From Roseovarius nanhaiticus (GTDB lineage Bacteria > Pseudomonadota > Alphaproteobacteria > Rhodobacterales > Rhodobacteraceae): a stretch of DNA of 64,000 bases. Shown here piece by piece: positions 52,687-61,164 of this stretch. Positions within the stretch are counted from its first letter, which is position 1, and each line of letters begins with the position of its first letter. The position numbers were made by a program, and so were the translations under genes. The stretch lies in NCBI RefSeq assembly GCF_900156535.1, contig NZ_FTNV01000001.1:1550001-1614000 (forward strand), in the 5' to 3' direction. A model generated the notes under the pieces. It ran no database searches and was not told the DNA's origin. It saw nothing but the letters and a program-made list of their open reading frames with translations.

Positions 52687-53469
52687 ATGACGATTTCGCA
52701 CCCAGACGTGCCGCGCCGCCGGCACCGCCTCCAGCCGCCTTTCAGGCTTGCCTTGGGTGTGGGGCCGGCCTTTGGGCTGCCTCCAGCCCTTTGGCGTTTC
52801 ATAATGGCGGCGCTGATCGGCTGCGCCGGGGCCGCGATCTTGGCCTCGGTTTTGCTGGATGCAGGCGCTCTACCCATTGCTGTTGCGGTCACTGTCTACG
52901 CCGCAGCTGCCATTTTGGCCGGCGCGGGGATGGCGCGGAACTATCCGCATGAGGCGCTTGGCCTCGGCAACCTTGTCACGCTCGGGCGGATGGCACTTGC
53001 CGCGTCGCTGATACCGCCGCTTTTGATGGGGGATGATTTGCAATGGCATGTCTTCGCTCTCGCCTCAATTGCGCTGGCGCTTGACGGGGTGGATGGTTGG
53101 CTGGCACGGCGCCAGGGCCTGACCTCTGAATTTGGCGCGCGTTTCGACATGGAGGTCGACGCCTCGTTGGGCGTGCTCTTGGCGCTCAATGCCTTTGCGG
53201 CGGGTACTGCCGGGATTGCCGTGCTGCTCCTGGCGATGCCGCGTTATGTGTTTGCACTCGCGGGCATCGCCATGCCTTGGCTGGCGCGGCCTCTGCCCGA
53301 GCGCTTTGGGCGCAAGGTCGTCTGCGTCATCCAGATCGGCGTTTTGATCGGCATTCAGCCACCCATTGTCCCGCATGGCATGGCTGCTGCGGCCATAACA
53401 ATCGCGGCGCTGGCGCTGGCGTGGTCTTTCGGACGCGATTGTGTCTGGCTTTGGCGACGCACCGCTTGA
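52687..53469 (+). CDS. CDP-alcohol phosphatidyltransferase family protein
   Basis: 260 residues, six or so membrane helices. The catalytic motif is intact: DGVDGWLARRQ, then GARFDMEVDA, matching D-x2-D-G-x2-A-R-x8-G-x3-D-x3-D. The enzyme transfers a phospho-alcohol from CDP to an acceptor, making phospholipids or related lipids. Acceptor unknown. ATG at 52687. Its stop overlaps the start of the next gene by 4 bp, making a three-gene unit with a sulfatase-superfamily protein and a UPF0104 protein. Confidence 0.9.
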   Translation: MTISHPDVPRRRHRLQPPFRLALGVGPAFGLPPALWRFIMAALIGCAGAAILASVLLDAGALPIAVAVTVYAAAAILAGAGMARNYPHEALGLGNLVTLGRMALAASLIPPLLMGDDLQWHVFALASIALALDGVDGWLARRQGLTSEFGARFDMEVDASLGVLLALNAFAAGTAGIAVLLLAMPRYVFALAGIAMPWLARPLPERFGRKVVCVIQIGVLIGIQPPIVPHGMAAAAITIAALALAWSFGRDCVWLWRRTA

Positions 53470-55145
53470 CTGATTGGGCACGTCCATCGGTCCTGCGCCT
53501 GATCCTGGCTGCCGTGATCTTGCATCTGGCGCTGATCCAGCCCAATCATCCGGCGGCGATGACATGGCAGGCACTGTGGCTTTTCCCTCTGGAACTGCCG
53601 GTGATCATGCTTGCCTTGATCGCCCTGAGCGGAAAATGGGCCATGCTGCTGCGGGTCTTGCTGACAGCTTGCCTGACGTTGGTTACCGTCCTTAAGACCG
53701 CCGATTTCGGCATGTTCACGGCCCTTGCGCGCGGGTTCAATCCGGTGGCCGATCTTGTGCTGATCGACGCGGGAATGCGCCTTTTGGCAGGCTCCATCGG
53801 AATGATACCAGCGCTTCTTGCCGCTCTGGCGGCGGTGCTGGCAGTTTGCGCAATCGGCTGGCTTATCTGGTGGGCGACGGGTGTTCTTGCCAAGGTGACG
53901 CTGCCGCGCCGTCGCGCGGCGGGTGCGGGCGCTGCGCTATTCGCCGTTCTGGCCATCGCCGAGATTGGGATGGCATTGGGTCGCTGGAGCCTGCCGGTCG
54001 CGCCGCCGGGCGCCGCGTTCACCGCGCGGGTGGGATATGAGCGCGTGCAACTCGTGCGCCAGACCATAACCGATTTGCGGGCCTTCCGCATCGCCGCGCG
54101 GCAAGATCCATTTGCCGAGCGCACGGGCCTGCTGGACCGCCTGACCGACGAAAGCGCGAACGCCGCCAACCGCGATGTGCTGGTCGTCTTCGTCGAGAGC
54201 TATGGGCGCACCAGTCTTGAGACGCCCTTCTACGCGGGCACCCATCGCGCCACCTTGCTTGCGGCCGAGGCACGGCTGCGCGATGCAGGTTATGCCATGG
54301 CATCGGGCCTGCTGGTGGCACCCACGCGGGGCGGTCAAAGCTGGCTGTCGCACGCGACCTTCGCCAATGGCCTTTGGATCAATGATCAGACGCGCTACGG
54401 CGCGATGCTGGCCTCGGGGCGCGAGACGCTTTTTCACATCGCGGCGCGCTCGGGCTTTCGCACGGCGGCGGTGATGCCGCAGATCACGCTCGATTGGCCG
54501 GAATCCGAGGCAATGGGCTTTGATACCGTATTGGCGGCGGCCGACCTTGGGTATCGGGGCGCACCCTTCAATTGGGTGACGATGCCCGATCAGTTCACCT
54601 TCACGGCGCTCGACCGCCTCGTGCGCGCGCGCGAGGAGGGTCCCGTCTTTGCGCAGCTGGCGCTGGGATCGTCGCACGCGCCCTGGACGCCAGTGCCGGA
54701 TCTGGTGCCTTGGGACGAGGTCGGCGACGGGCGCATCTTCAACGATATGGCGGCGGCGGGCGATCCGCCCGAAATGGTGTGGCGCGACCGGGACAGGGTG
54801 CGCGAACAGTATCGCAAGGCCATCAACTATGCGCTGCGCACGGTTTTCGACTACGCGGCGCTCCATGCGGACGCCCCGCCTTTGATGATCATCCTCGGCG
54901 ATCATCAAGCGGCGGATTTCGTCGCGCTCGAGGACCGTCCGGACGTGCCGATCCACATCATCGGCCCGCCAGATCTGGTCGCGCAGCTGAAGGGGTGGGG
55001 CTGGCAAGAGGGGCTGATCCCGGATCCGGACGTGGCACCGATGGCCATGGACCGCATGCGCGATCTGCTGATCGAGACCTTTACGACGCCCGCCGCGCTA
55101 CCGCCCGAGGTGCTGCCCGTCTCGCCGCGGGAGGCCGTGGAGTGA
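53466..55145 (+). CDS. Membrane-anchored sulfatase/alkaline-phosphatase-superfamily protein
   Basis: 559 residues: an N-terminal set of about five helices (residues 5-180), then a periplasmic phosphatase-superfamily domain. Metal-site motifs are VVFVESYGRTS, PTRGGQSWLSHATF, GSSHAPWTP and LGDHQAADF, where the first Glu and the later Asp-His would hold metal. Architecture matches LtaS/EptA-like phospho-transferases that move phospho-alcohols onto lipids or glycans. No ATG in range: the TTG at 53466 overlaps the preceding stop (TTGA), the choice made. Product unknown. Confidence 0.82.
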   Translation: MTDWARPSVLRLILAAVILHLALIQPNHPAAMTWQALWLFPLELPVIMLALIALSGKWAMLLRVLLTACLTLVTVLKTADFGMFTALARGFNPVADLVLIDAGMRLLAGSIGMIPALLAALAAVLAVCAIGWLIWWATGVLAKVTLPRRRAAGAGAALFAVLAIAEIGMALGRWSLPVAPPGAAFTARVGYERVQLVRQTITDLRAFRIAARQDPFAERTGLLDRLTDESANAANRDVLVVFVESYGRTSLETPFYAGTHRATLLAAEARLRDAGYAMASGLLVAPTRGGQSWLSHATFANGLWINDQTRYGAMLASGRETLFHIAARSGFRTAAVMPQITLDWPESEAMGFDTVLAAADLGYRGAPFNWVTMPDQFTFTALDRLVRAREEGPVFAQLALGSSHAPWTPVPDLVPWDEVGDGRIFNDMAAAGDPPEMVWRDRDRVREQYRKAINYALRTVFDYAALHADAPPLMIILGDHQAADFVALEDRPDVPIHIIGPPDLVAQLKGWGWQEGLIPDPDVAPMAMDRMRDLLIETFTTPAALPPEVLPVSPREAVE

Positions 55146-56077
55146 GGCCGCGCTGGCTCTCACCCGGCCTGATGCGCGCGGGGCAATTCGCGCTGGCGGC
55201 GCTGATGCTGGCGCTTCTTTGGCGCGCCCTTGACGGGGCGGAGGCGGCGCGCAGCCTCGCGGGCGCGGATCCGCTCTGGCTGTGCGCGGCGCTGGCGGCG
55301 CTGACGCTGCAAACGGCGCTTTCGGCCCTGCGCTGGCGGCTGACGGCGGCGCAACTGGGCATCCGGCTGGGCCTGGGGGCCGCGCTGCGCGAATATTATC
55401 TGGGCCAGGCGCTGAATCTGTCGCTGCCCGGCGGTGTCGTCGGCGATGCGGGCCGCGCGGTGCGCGCACGTCAGCAGGCCGGGCTGCTGGCCTCGGGCCA
55501 GGCGGTGGTGTTCGAGCGTCTGGCCGGGCAGGCGGGGCTCTTCGTCATCACGGCGGGGGCCTTTGCGGTGACGCTGGCCGCGCCCGGCGGCCTGGAATGG
55601 CCCGCGCGGCTTATCCCGCCCGTTGCGATCTTCATACTGATTGGGCTGTGCCTGCCCCTCGTCCTTTATGTGCTGACGCAGGTTCCGGGCCGGATCGGCG
55701 CGGGGGCCAGATCGGTCTGGCACGGGATGCAGCGCGCGGTGCTGGCGCGCGGCGTTATCCTGCCGCAAACGCTCCTCAGCCTGGGGACCGCGCTCAGCAA
55801 TCTGGCGGCCTTCGCGTTTTGCGCGCTGGCGGTGGGGCATGGCCTGCCGCTGGCCGCCGTGCTGGCCTTCGTGCCACTGATCCTTCTTACCATGCTGATC
55901 CCGCTGACGATCAGCGGTTGGGGCCTGCGCGAGGGGGCGGCGGCGGCGCTCTTTCCGCTGGCGGGCGGCGCGGCAAGCGGGGGGCTGGCGGCCAGCGTCG
56001 CCTTCGGACTGATGATGATCGTCGCGGCCCTGCCGGGGCTGATTTTCGTGGTCGGGCGCCGCCGCGCGGCGGCGTGA
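55142..56077 (+). CDS. UPF0104 / flippase-like lysylphosphatidylglycerol-synthase TM protein
   Basis: 311 residues, eight or more membrane helices, UPF0104 family. SLPGGVVGDAGRAVRARQQAG is the family signature, with the C-terminal LTISGWGLREGAAAALFPL. Members include the membrane half of MprF-type synthases and proteins proposed as lipid flippases. Start is GTG at 55142, 4-bp overlap (GTGA) with the preceding stop. Last gene of the three-gene unit; it ends 4 bp from the convergent RibD-C gene. Substrate unknown. Confidence 0.85.
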   Translation: MRPRWLSPGLMRAGQFALAALMLALLWRALDGAEAARSLAGADPLWLCAALAALTLQTALSALRWRLTAAQLGIRLGLGAALREYYLGQALNLSLPGGVVGDAGRAVRARQQAGLLASGQAVVFERLAGQAGLFVITAGAFAVTLAAPGGLEWPARLIPPVAIFILIGLCLPLVLYVLTQVPGRIGAGARSVWHGMQRAVLARGVILPQTLLSLGTALSNLAAFAFCALAVGHGLPLAAVLAFVPLILLTMLIPLTISGWGLREGAAAALFPLAGGAASGGLAASVAFGLMMIVAALPGLIFVVGRRRAAA

Positions 56078-56081
56078 CGTC

Positions 56082-56891
56082 TCAGGCTGCGCCGTGCACG
56101 GGCGCGCGCGCCTCCAGTGCCCGTGCGGTCAGCGCGCAATCGAACACCACGTCCGAGCCCAAGGAATAGACGCAGCAATCGGGCCGGATCGCATGCGCGA
56201 GCGTCTCGCTGGGGCTGGGCAGGGTCAGGCCCTGCGGGCCGCCCCCGATGAGCAACGGCGCGATGGCGACATGCAGATGCGCCAGCAGCCCCGCCTCCAG
56301 AAAGCGGGCGATGGTTATGCCGCCGCCCTCGATCATCAATGTGCGCAGCCCTGCCGCGTTCAGCGCCTCGATGATGCGCGCCGGGGGCAGGCTGCCGTCC
56401 GTTGCGTCAATGCGGATCACCTCCACACCCTTGGGGCGCGCCATCCCAACCGCTTGCACAACGATGCGCCGCGCGCCGTTGTCCTGCAGGACCGGCGCGT
56501 CGTTCGGCAGCCGCCCGCGCGGGTCGATCACGATGCGTGCGGGATCGGCGCCGTCGCACATGCGCACGGTCAGGCGGGGCGTATCGTGCAGCGCGGTGCG
56601 CACCCCGATCACGACACCGTCGACCAGCGCCCGCATCCGGTGCAGATGCGCCAGCCCGTCCGGCCCCGACACGTCGCGTGCGTCACCCGTCACAGTCGCA
56701 ATGCGCCCATCCAGCGACTGCCCGATCTGCGCCACGCTCAGCGGGCCGAGGTCGCGCCGTGCGAGCGGACCATAGAGCGCGAGCGCGCTGCGCTCGTCCG
56801 CGCTCCAATCGCCGCAGCAGGTGCAGGATCGGCCCGCCTTGACGGCCAGCAACCGCTCCCACACCTTTGCCGTGACGTTGATCCCCTGCAT
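56082..56891 (-). CDS. RibD C-terminal-domain (pyrimidine/dihydrofolate reductase-like) protein
   Basis: 269 residues. RibD-C/DHFR-like fold: VAQIGQSLDGRIATVTGD, then LVDGVVIGVRTALHDTPRLTVR, RIVIDPRGRLP, and the C-terminal EGGGITIARFLEAGLLAHLHVAIAPLLIGGGP. It lacks the deaminase domain of RibD, so it should only reduce. N-terminal ~48 residues hold CTCC (Cys23, 25, 26), not part of the fold and possibly a metal site. NADPH-dependent reduction of a pyrimidine or pteridine is likely. It is 128 bp beyond the methyltransferase gene on the same strand, and an AAGGGG site precedes its ATG. Confidence 0.85.
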   Translation of the reverse strand: MQGINVTAKVWERLLAVKAGRSCTCCGDWSADERSALALYGPLARRDLGPLSVAQIGQSLDGRIATVTGDARDVSGPDGLAHLHRMRALVDGVVIGVRTALHDTPRLTVRMCDGADPARIVIDPRGRLPNDAPVLQDNGARRIVVQAVGMARPKGVEVIRIDATDGSLPPARIIEALNAAGLRTLMIEGGGITIARFLEAGLLAHLHVAIAPLLIGGGPQGLTLPSPSETLAHAIRPDCCVYSLGSDVVFDCALTARALEARAPVHGAA

Positions 56892-57019
56892 CAGATGTCC
56901 CCTTGCGCCGTGTCACGTGGCAGGGCCAGCATATCACCATGGCCGATCATGCATGCCGCATCACGCGCAGCGGCGACGCGCGCCGCGCCCCATTCGGCGG
57001 CGCCCTCTGCGCCCGCCTC

Positions 57020-57676
57020 CTAGGCGGCGGCGGCGATTCCGCGCACCAGTTCCGCCTGCAGCGGTGCCTGCTCTGGGCCCAGTTGCCAGTCGCTGCGCGC
57101 GCGGATCACATCGAACCCGGCCTCGGCGAATACCGCCGCAGCCGTCGGCGCCGCATCGGGGCCAAGCGCCGGGCCGATGCCCTTGTCGCCCCTCTGGTGG
57201 CGGTTGAACGCCTCGGTGACGGGCGCATCGCGGGCCTCCTCGGGCTGCCATTCCATGCGGCCATCGTAGGAAAGCGCGGCATAGAACGGAACGCCCAACC
57301 GGGCCGCAAAGGCGCGCAGCCACGCTTCCGGCATCAGATCAAGGAGGGCCGAGGCCGTGACAAGCGTCACGCCCTCCAGCGGCAAGCTGTCCAGATCGGC
57401 CAGATTACAGGCATGGGTCTCGGCCCGCGCGCCGCCATCGCGTGCGGCCTTCGCGGCGCGGTCAAGCAGATCGGGATCATTGTCCACCAGCCGCCATAGC
57501 GTGCTGCGCGGCAGGTGCGGCGCCAGCGCGCGCACGGTCGAGCCTGTGCCGCAGCCCAGATCGAGGATGACGGGCGCCGGGCCAGCCGCCACCGCCGCCT
57601 GCCGCAAGAGGCCCGCGTCGCGCGCCGCGTGGTCGGCAGGCTCGCGCAGGGCAAGCCAGTCGGCGGAAAACCCCAT
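57020..57676 (-). CDS. Class I SAM-dependent methyltransferase
   Basis: 218 residues. SAM-binding motif I is VILDLGCGTGS (residues 37-47), with motif II-like LVDNDPDLL and post-motif HACNLADLDSLP. Acceptor unknown. Start at 57676, one base past the stop of the PTPS-like gene, so translationally linked. It is thought to modify a small molecule made by the neighbouring GTP-derived pathway enzymes; that is inference from operon context only. Confidence 0.85.
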   Translation of the reverse strand: MGFSADWLALREPADHAARDAGLLRQAAVAAGPAPVILDLGCGTGSTVRALAPHLPRSTLWRLVDNDPDLLDRAAKAARDGGARAETHACNLADLDSLPLEGVTLVTASALLDLMPEAWLRAFAARLGVPFYAALSYDGRMEWQPEEARDAPVTEAFNRHQRGDKGIGPALGPDAAPTAAAVFAEAGFDVIRARSDWQLGPEQAPLQAELVRGIAAAA

Positions 57677-57677
57677 T

Positions 57678-58073
57678 CTAGATCTCGCCCTCGTACCAGG
57701 CGCGGGCGACATGGCTTTCGTGCAGCAGGATGCGCAGCTTCTTGACGCGGCCTTCATCCTTTAGCCCGCCCTTGCGAACGGTGCCCGCCATGGCGTCGAA
57801 GATATGCTTGCACAGGAACTCTGTCGTGGTGAACTTGCCCTTGAATTCAGGCACCTCGTCGAGGTTCTTGTAGCGCAGCGGGCCCAGCACGTCGGTCAGC
57901 GCCTCGGTGGCGAGGCCGATATCCACGACCAGCCCGTGATCGTCGATCTCCTCGGTGTAGAAGGCGGCATCGACGGTGAATGTGGCGCCATGCATGCCCT
58001 GGGCGGGGCCGAACACGGGCGAGGGCAGGGAATGGCCGATCATGATGTGATCTCGGACTTCGACGGCGAACAT
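57678..58073 (-). CDS. 6-pyruvoyltetrahydropterin synthase/QueD homologue lacking catalytic residues
   Basis: 131-residue T-fold protein of PTPS/QueD type. HIMIGHSL supplies His14 and GMHGATF His28, as in the zinc-binding sites of QueD, while the third ligand position (HGH) reads HGA. The catalytic Cys four residues before the His is Ala24. The Asp-His dyad (LDHHYLN in QueD) reads LRYKNLD. Only a C-terminal Glu in LLHESHV is kept. It is unlikely to be a normal QueD or PTPS. 8 bp from the dehydrogenase gene, 1 bp from the methyltransferase gene. Confidence 0.8.
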   Translation of the reverse strand: MFAVEVRDHIMIGHSLPSPVFGPAQGMHGATFTVDAAFYTEEIDDHGLVVDIGLATEALTDVLGPLRYKNLDEVPEFKGKFTTTEFLCKHIFDAMAGTVRKGGLKDEGRVKKLRILLHESHVARAWYEGEI

Positions 58074-58082
58074 GATGTCTCC

Positions 58083-59036
58083 TTAACTTCGGGAATAGGT
58101 GATGCGGTGGCAAAGCGTGGCGGGATCGCCGAGGATATCGCCATAGGCGCCCGGCAGATCGTCAAACGCCGTCTCGCCCGAGATCAGCGCATCAAGCGCG
58201 GGATCGCACAAGAGGTCCAGCGCCTTGGCCATGCGGCGCCCGTAGCTCCAGCGCGGGGCGCGGGCGGGGGGCAGATGGCCTACCTGGCTGCTGATCAGGC
58301 GCAGGCGGCGGCTGTGAAACGCGCCGCCGAGCGGCACGGACGTGTCGCCCGCGCCGTGCCAACTGGCCTCGACCACGGCGGCATCCTGCCCGGCGCAGCC
58401 AAGCGCGGTGGCAAGCCCTGTGCCGCTGGCGGTGGCGTGGATGACCAGATCGCACCCATCGGGCGCATCATCCGGCGCGGCAAAGTCGCACCCCATTCTA
58501 CCGGCCAGCGCGGCGCGGCCTGGATTGATGTCCACCAGCGTCACGTCGGTGCCGGGGATGCGGGCCGCGAGGTAACCCGCCAGCGCGCCGATCACGCCCG
58601 CGCCGATCACGGCGATCCGGTCGCCTGGCGCAGCAGCGCCATCCCACAGGATGTTCAGCGCGGTCTCCATATTCGCGCCGAGGATCGCGCGCGCGGGGGG
58701 CAGGCCATCGGGCAGGGGCGTCAGCATTTCCGCAGGCATGCGGAACTGCGTCTGGTGCGGATGAAGCGCAAAGACGTCCCGCCCCGAATGCGCCCCCTCG
58801 CGGGCGCGCCCCACGGCGCAATAGCCGTATTTGACCGGAAAGGTAAAATCGCCCTCCTGCGCGGGTGCGCGCATCCGCGCGGCCTCCGATGCGGGCACGC
58901 GTCCTTCAAAAACCAGGCGCTCGGTCCCGCGGCTGATGCCGGAATAAAGCGTATCGACCAGAACGCCCGTGCCAATATCGGCATCGCGCAGCTCGGCCCG
59001 CGACGGGGCGGCGCACCAAAGCGCGCGCGCATTCAT
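58083..59036 (-). CDS. BchC-like medium-chain dehydrogenase
   Basis: 317 residues. Rossmann motif VIGAGVIGALAG and an N-terminal GISRGTERLVFEGRVP resembling BchC, the bacteriochlorophyllide hydroxyethyl dehydrogenase. MKYGYCAVG and VFALHPHQTQ follow. The Cys/His residues that bind catalytic zinc in alcohol dehydrogenases are not evident. Its stop is 8 bp before the PTPS-like ATG, and its ATG overlaps the ribA stop by 4 bp. It could oxidise a side-chain hydroxyl of the pathway intermediate. Confidence 0.83.
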   Translation of the reverse strand: MNARALWCAAPSRAELRDADIGTGVLVDTLYSGISRGTERLVFEGRVPASEAARMRAPAQEGDFTFPVKYGYCAVGRAREGAHSGRDVFALHPHQTQFRMPAEMLTPLPDGLPPARAILGANMETALNILWDGAAAPGDRIAVIGAGVIGALAGYLAARIPGTDVTLVDINPGRAALAGRMGCDFAAPDDAPDGCDLVIHATASGTGLATALGCAGQDAAVVEASWHGAGDTSVPLGGAFHSRRLRLISSQVGHLPPARAPRWSYGRRMAKALDLLCDPALDALISGETAFDDLPGAYGDILGDPATLCHRITYSRS

Positions 59037-60232
59037 GTCAGCAGATGGCCGGATTTGGCCGCCTTGGTGGCAAGGTAATTTGCGTTTACCGCGTTACCGC
59101 CGACCTTGAGCGGTACACGCTCGGTCACGTCGATCCCTTGAGAGGCCAGAATGGCGATCTTGGCGGGGTTGTTGGTCATCAGGCGCACGCGCGAGATGCC
59201 CAGCCAATGCAGGATGTTGCCGCCCACGCGAAAGTCCCGTTCGTCATCGTCGAAACCCAGCCAGTGATTGGCCTCGACCGTATCAAGACCGGCCTCCTGC
59301 AGCGCATAAGCCCGCATCTTGTTGGCCAGGCCGATGCCGCGACCCTCCTGATTGAGATAGAGAATCACGCCGCCGCTGCCAGAGGCCATCGTCGCCATGG
59401 CCGTGCGCAACTGGGGGCCGCAATCGCATTTGAGGCTGCTTAGAACGTCCCCGGTAAAACAGGCAGAGTGCAGGCGCACGGTGACGGGCTGGGTAAAGTC
59501 GGGCGTTCCGATCTCGATCGCATAATGCTCGACCCCGCCGTCATCCGGGCGAAAGACGTGGACGCGTCCCGCCTGGCTGGCATCCATCGGCAGGTTTGCC
59601 GCGCTGACCAAGGTCTGTGGCGCGCCATCCTCCAGCGCATCCATGATGGCGGGCGTCTCCATCATGCTCAGCCCAAGGCGCAATGCATCGCCCGCCGCGT
59701 CCTGCCGGGGCAGGAGGACCGCCGCGGGCAACACATGGGCCGACTTGGCCAGCGCAAGGGCCACTGCATGAAGCGGGCCGCCCGCGTTGAGGCGCATGGG
59801 CGCCGAGCGCAGCTTGCCAGCCGGCAGTCCCTCACCGGCAAGCGAGGCAAGCCATTCCAGATCGGCCCCCGCCGGAATATCGAGTGTGACGACGCCGCCT
59901 GACTCTTCCGCTGGCAGGTTATCGGGCAGGTCCATCCCCAGCGCCTCGGCGCGGTTTCGTGTCAGCACCAGCTCTACCGCGCCCGGCGCGGCCATGGCGC
60001 GCAGCGCTTCGAGGCGTTCGTCATTGACCGTTTCGGCGAAAGCGACGAGGGCACCGTCCGACGCCGCCTCGCCGGATGTGAGCGCCACGGGCAAGCCCAA
60101 TTTGAGATCACCGCGAACACGCATCAGGCGCTCGACCGCGCGCGGCGTAAGGCCTTGGGCGGGCGCGTTGCCTTTCTGGGTGGTCCCAAGGGCAGGCACG
60201 GCTTGGGCGGAGGCAGTCCGGGATAAACGCAA
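59033..60232 (-). CDS. ribA: GTP cyclohydrolase II
   Basis: About 399 residues as drawn. The C-terminal GCHII domain is complete: HSACFTGDVLSSLKCDCGPQLR with the zinc Cys residues, LNQEGRGIGLANKMRAY, and MTNNPAKIAIL. The N-terminal half resembles a degenerate RibB-like domain, as in other Rhodobacteraceae RibA. GCHII converts GTP to the diaminopyrimidine used for riboflavin. Start uncertain: TTG at 60232 is used, GTG at 60199 and ATG at 60124 are alternatives. It is the first gene of the operon and may be the sole housekeeping RibA of the cell. Confidence 0.88.
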   Translation of the reverse strand: MRLSRTASAQAVPALGTTQKGNAPAQGLTPRAVERLMRVRGDLKLGLPVALTSGEAASDGALVAFAETVNDERLEALRAMAAPGAVELVLTRNRAEALGMDLPDNLPAEESGGVVTLDIPAGADLEWLASLAGEGLPAGKLRSAPMRLNAGGPLHAVALALAKSAHVLPAAVLLPRQDAAGDALRLGLSMMETPAIMDALEDGAPQTLVSAANLPMDASQAGRVHVFRPDDGGVEHYAIEIGTPDFTQPVTVRLHSACFTGDVLSSLKCDCGPQLRTAMATMASGSGGVILYLNQEGRGIGLANKMRAYALQEAGLDTVEANHWLGFDDDERDFRVGGNILHWLGISRVRLMTNNPAKIAILASQGIDVTERVPLKVGGNAVNANYLATKAAKSGHLLT

Positions 60233-60317
60233 TGTCGCTGTCCATCTGGTTTGAATCGTTGAATGAAAGATAGCCCGCCTGAGAAGGAGGCAAGACCCGC
60301 GCGGAAATTTGCCGTTC

Positions 60318-60358
60318 CAGATGCGCCTTGCCTGCACCACCGCCGCAGGGCGCATCTG
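60318..60358. promoter_or_regulatory. Long hairpin between ribA and FkbM methyltransferase
   Basis: Perfect 10-bp arms (CAGATGCGCC at 60318-60327, GGCGCATCTG at 60349-60358) with a 21-nt loop. It is in the divergent 185-bp region, 60 bp before the FkbM ATG, and may sit in its leader. It does not match an FMN riboswitch. Confidence 0.4.
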
Positions 60359-60417
60359 CGCTGGACAAGCACGGCGGCGCGCTATTTCTATGGCGTCAAA
60401 CGACAAGGGATGCGTGC

Positions 60418-61152
60418 ATGGGCGGATGGTTGGGATTTTTGCGGTCGTTGGTGATCTATCATAACCCGGCATCATTGCGCGCATGGCGCCGTTTCTACCG
60501 CGATCTTCTGGCGCCGGGCGATCTGGTCTTTGACGTGGGCGCGCATATGGGCACGCGGGCGCGGGCCATGCGGCGGGCCGGGGCCCGCGTCGTCGCGCTG
60601 GAGCCGCAGGCGCCCTTCGCGGGCTTTTTGCGCCGCACCCTGCCACGTGACATCACCCTGATCGAGGCGGCGGCGGGGCGCAGCGATACCGAGGCCGAGA
60701 TGGCCGTCTCCTCGCGCCATCCCACAGTATCATCGCTGCGCACCGAATTCGTCGAGGGCGCGGGCGCCGCGCCCGGCTTCGGCCATGTGAAATGGGATCG
60801 GCGGCAGCGGGTGCGCATGGTCACACTCGATGGGCTGATCGCGCAGCACGGGCGCCCGCGCTATGTGAAAATCGACGTGGAGGGATTTGAGGTCGAGGTG
60901 CTGGGGGGGCTGAGTGCGCCTGTCCAGATCGTCTCGGCGGAGTATCTGCCCGCGTTTCCGGAAATGACCCATGCGGTGATCGACCGGCTGGCCGAGTTGG
61001 GCGATTACCGTTTCAATCCGGTTGCGGGCGAGACGGGCGGGTTTCTCTGGCCCGACTGGCGCAGTGCTGACGCGGCGCGCGACTGGCTAGACGGACTGGC
61101 GCCAAGTGCCGGCTCAGGCGATCTTTTCGCGCGGCTGGAGGTGCTGGAATAG
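60418..61152 (+). CDS. FkbM family methyltransferase
   Basis: 244 residues. SAM motif VFDVGAHMGTRA (residues 37-48), then VVALEPQAPFAGFL, and the FkbM signature YVKIDVEGFEVEVLGGL. Members O-methylate sugars or polyketides. Start at 60418 has AAGGGA 9 bp upstream; a longer frame from 60328 is not conserved. Divergent from ribA. Its acceptor is unknown. Confidence 0.85.
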   Translation: MGGWLGFLRSLVIYHNPASLRAWRRFYRDLLAPGDLVFDVGAHMGTRARAMRRAGARVVALEPQAPFAGFLRRTLPRDITLIEAAAGRSDTEAEMAVSSRHPTVSSLRTEFVEGAGAAPGFGHVKWDRRQRVRMVTLDGLIAQHGRPRYVKIDVEGFEVEVLGGLSAPVQIVSAEYLPAFPEMTHAVIDRLAELGDYRFNPVAGETGGFLWPDWRSADAARDWLDGLAPSAGSGDLFARLEVLE

Positions 61153-61164
61153 CCCGCGCTTGGT

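Noticed and set aside
60233-60417. Possible FMN riboswitch ahead of ribA
   Set aside because: The conserved FMN-box blocks are not present; only an unrelated inverted repeat is seen, and it lies on the FkbM side.
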